In this document: piece by piece, positions 63,416 through 64,000 of the stretch | How the letters are laid out: each line of letters opens with the position of its first letter | Numbering within the stretch: position 1 is the stretch's first letter | DNA from: Pseudomonas sp. ANT_J12 | Lineage (GTDB): Bacteria > Pseudomonadota > Gammaproteobacteria > Pseudomonadales > Pseudomonadaceae | Length of the DNA stretch: 64,000 nt | Reading direction: 5' to 3' | NCBI RefSeq assembly: GCF_008370045.1 | Contig: NZ_VOBN01000009.1 | Span: 186,001 to 250,000, forward strand | Translations under genes and position numbers: made by a program | Notes under the pieces: model-generated | What the model was told of the DNA's origin: nothing | What the model saw: the letters and a program-made list of their open reading frames with translations, nothing else | Databases searched by the model: none

Positions 63416-63431
63416 TTGGTGCATGGATTGC
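63416..63431 (+). promoter_or_regulatory. Sigma-54 promoter for the ammonium transporter gene
   Basis: TTGGTGCATGGATTGC carries the invariant GG (63418-63419) and GC (63430-63431) with exactly 10 bases between them, and an exact TTGC at -12. Start of transcription is expected near 63443, 37 bases before the ATG. Ammonium transporters are classic NtrC/RpoN genes. Confidence 0.7.
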
Positions 63432-63479
63432 CTGCGCGAACTGCTTTGGTGCTTTTTAGCCTTCAGGTCTGCCAACCCC

Positions 63480-64000
63480 ATGGAAAATCTGCAAAGCGCT
63501 GTGGACAGTCTGGTCCATAGCTCCAATACGTTGTTCATTTTGATCGGTGCAGTCATGGTGCTGGCCATGCACGCCGGGTTTGCGTTTCTGGAAGTCGGCA
63601 CGGTTCGACAAAAGAATCAGGTCAATGCCTTGTCGAAGATCCTCAGCGACTTCGCCATTTCGACCCTCGCGTATTTCTTTATAGGCTACTGGATTTCCTA
63701 CGGCGTCACTTTCATGCAACCGGCGGCAGTGATCAATGCCGATCACGGTTACGCGTTGGTGAAGTTCTTCTTTCTGCTGACCTTCGCGGCGGCGATCCCG
63801 GCGATCATTTCCGGCGGCATTGCCGAACGTGCACGCTTCGTTCCGCAGTTGTGCGCGACCGCATTGATCGTGGCGTTCATCTACCCGTTTTTCGAGGGCA
63901 TGATCTGGAACGGCAACTTCGGTGTGCAGGCCTGGTTGCTGGAGCGTTTTGGCGCCAGTTTCCATGACTTCGCCGGCTCCGTGGTGGTCCACGCCATGGG
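63480..64000 (+). CDS. Ammonium transporter (Amt family), 5' part
   Basis: The first 173 codons, running off the window. It starts with a short N-terminal helix, then a membrane segment with VLAMHAGFAFLEVGTVRQKN, the Amt signature block, then ISTLAYFFIGYWISYG, FFFLLTFAAAIPAIISGGIAERARF and a DFAGSVVVHAMG segment at the end. All are conserved in Amt/AmtB. There is no signal peptide. A sigma-54 box and an NtrC-like site are just upstream, which indicates induction by nitrogen limitation. The part with the ammonium pore His residues lies beyond the window. Confidence 0.9.
   Translation, partial: MENLQSAVDSLVHSSNTLFILIGAVMVLAMHAGFAFLEVGTVRQKNQVNALSKILSDFAISTLAYFFIGYWISYGVTFMQPAAVINADHGYALVKFFFLLTFAAAIPAIISGGIAERARFVPQLCATALIVAFIYPFFEGMIWNGNFGVQAWLLERFGASFHDFAGSVVVHAM

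Overview
The window is chromosomal DNA of a Pseudomonas, most likely of the P. fluorescens group. Three things point there: high GC with strong G/C bias at third codon positions; many Pseudomonas-type palindromic intergenic repeats; and gene neighbourhoods I recognise from pseudomonads (oprI, tesA-ABC exporter, earP-efp, ohr-ohrR, tpm-htpX-alaA-msrB-gpx-ospR-sagS). I see no tRNA, rRNA, CRISPR array, transposase or integrase.

Layout. 1-9.4 kb: end of kdpD, kdpE, a patatin phospholipase, a small lipoprotein, a CHAD protein, a thioesterase, a chemoreceptor, a TatD hydrolase and an MltF-type lytic transglycosylase. 9.5-15.9 kb: a DoxX protein, a short methyltransferase-like protein behind a structured leader, an AT-rich PI-PLC-like gene, greB, a YbbA/YbbP-type ABC exporter and tesA. 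15.9-19.4 kb: an AT-rich insert carrying a complete His-Xaa-Ser (HXS) peptide-modification cassette, hxsA-hxsD-hxsB-hxsC, bounded by a 137-bp perfect duplication of the 3' end of tesA. 19.4-31 kb: L,D-transpeptidase, oprI, class I DAHP synthase, a degenerate PilZ protein, a thioredoxin-like protein, PanE-like reductase, 5'-nucleotidase, universal stress protein, cysB, a second Gre-family protein and earP/efp. 31-42.8 kb: ohr/ohrR with a shared operator-like motif, two LysR regulators around a TSUP transporter, a DUF1127 protein, a YcaQ-type glycosylase, class II DAHP synthase, a SpeE-like protein, a crotonase, deaD and a YgiD-type dioxygenase. 42.9-51.7 kb: tpm, htpX, alaA, msrB, gpx, ospR, sagS, a DUF815-type ATPase and a free Met-sulfoxide reductase. 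51.7-64 kb: a response regulator / BvgS-like hybrid kinase / HD-GYP unit, dgt, an EAL protein, the yqjD-yqjE cluster and the start of an ammonium transporter preceded by a good sigma-54 and NtrC-like site.

Themes. Peroxide and Met-sulfoxide defence recurs (ohr/ohrR, gpx/ospR, msrB, free-Met-sulfoxide reductase, HtpX). Cyclic-di-GMP and two-component signalling dominates 47.8-62 kb (SagS, BvgAS-like pair, HD-GYP, EAL). EarP and EF-P form an enzyme-substrate pair, and EF-P retains the Arg32 acceptor.

The strongest candidate for an under-described system is the HXS cassette at 15.9-19.4 kb, whose flanking tesA duplication shows how it arrived. Secondary candidates are the structured leader at about 10053-10205 and the signal-peptide-less PI-PLC gene. 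All family calls come from reading the sequence; no searches were run.
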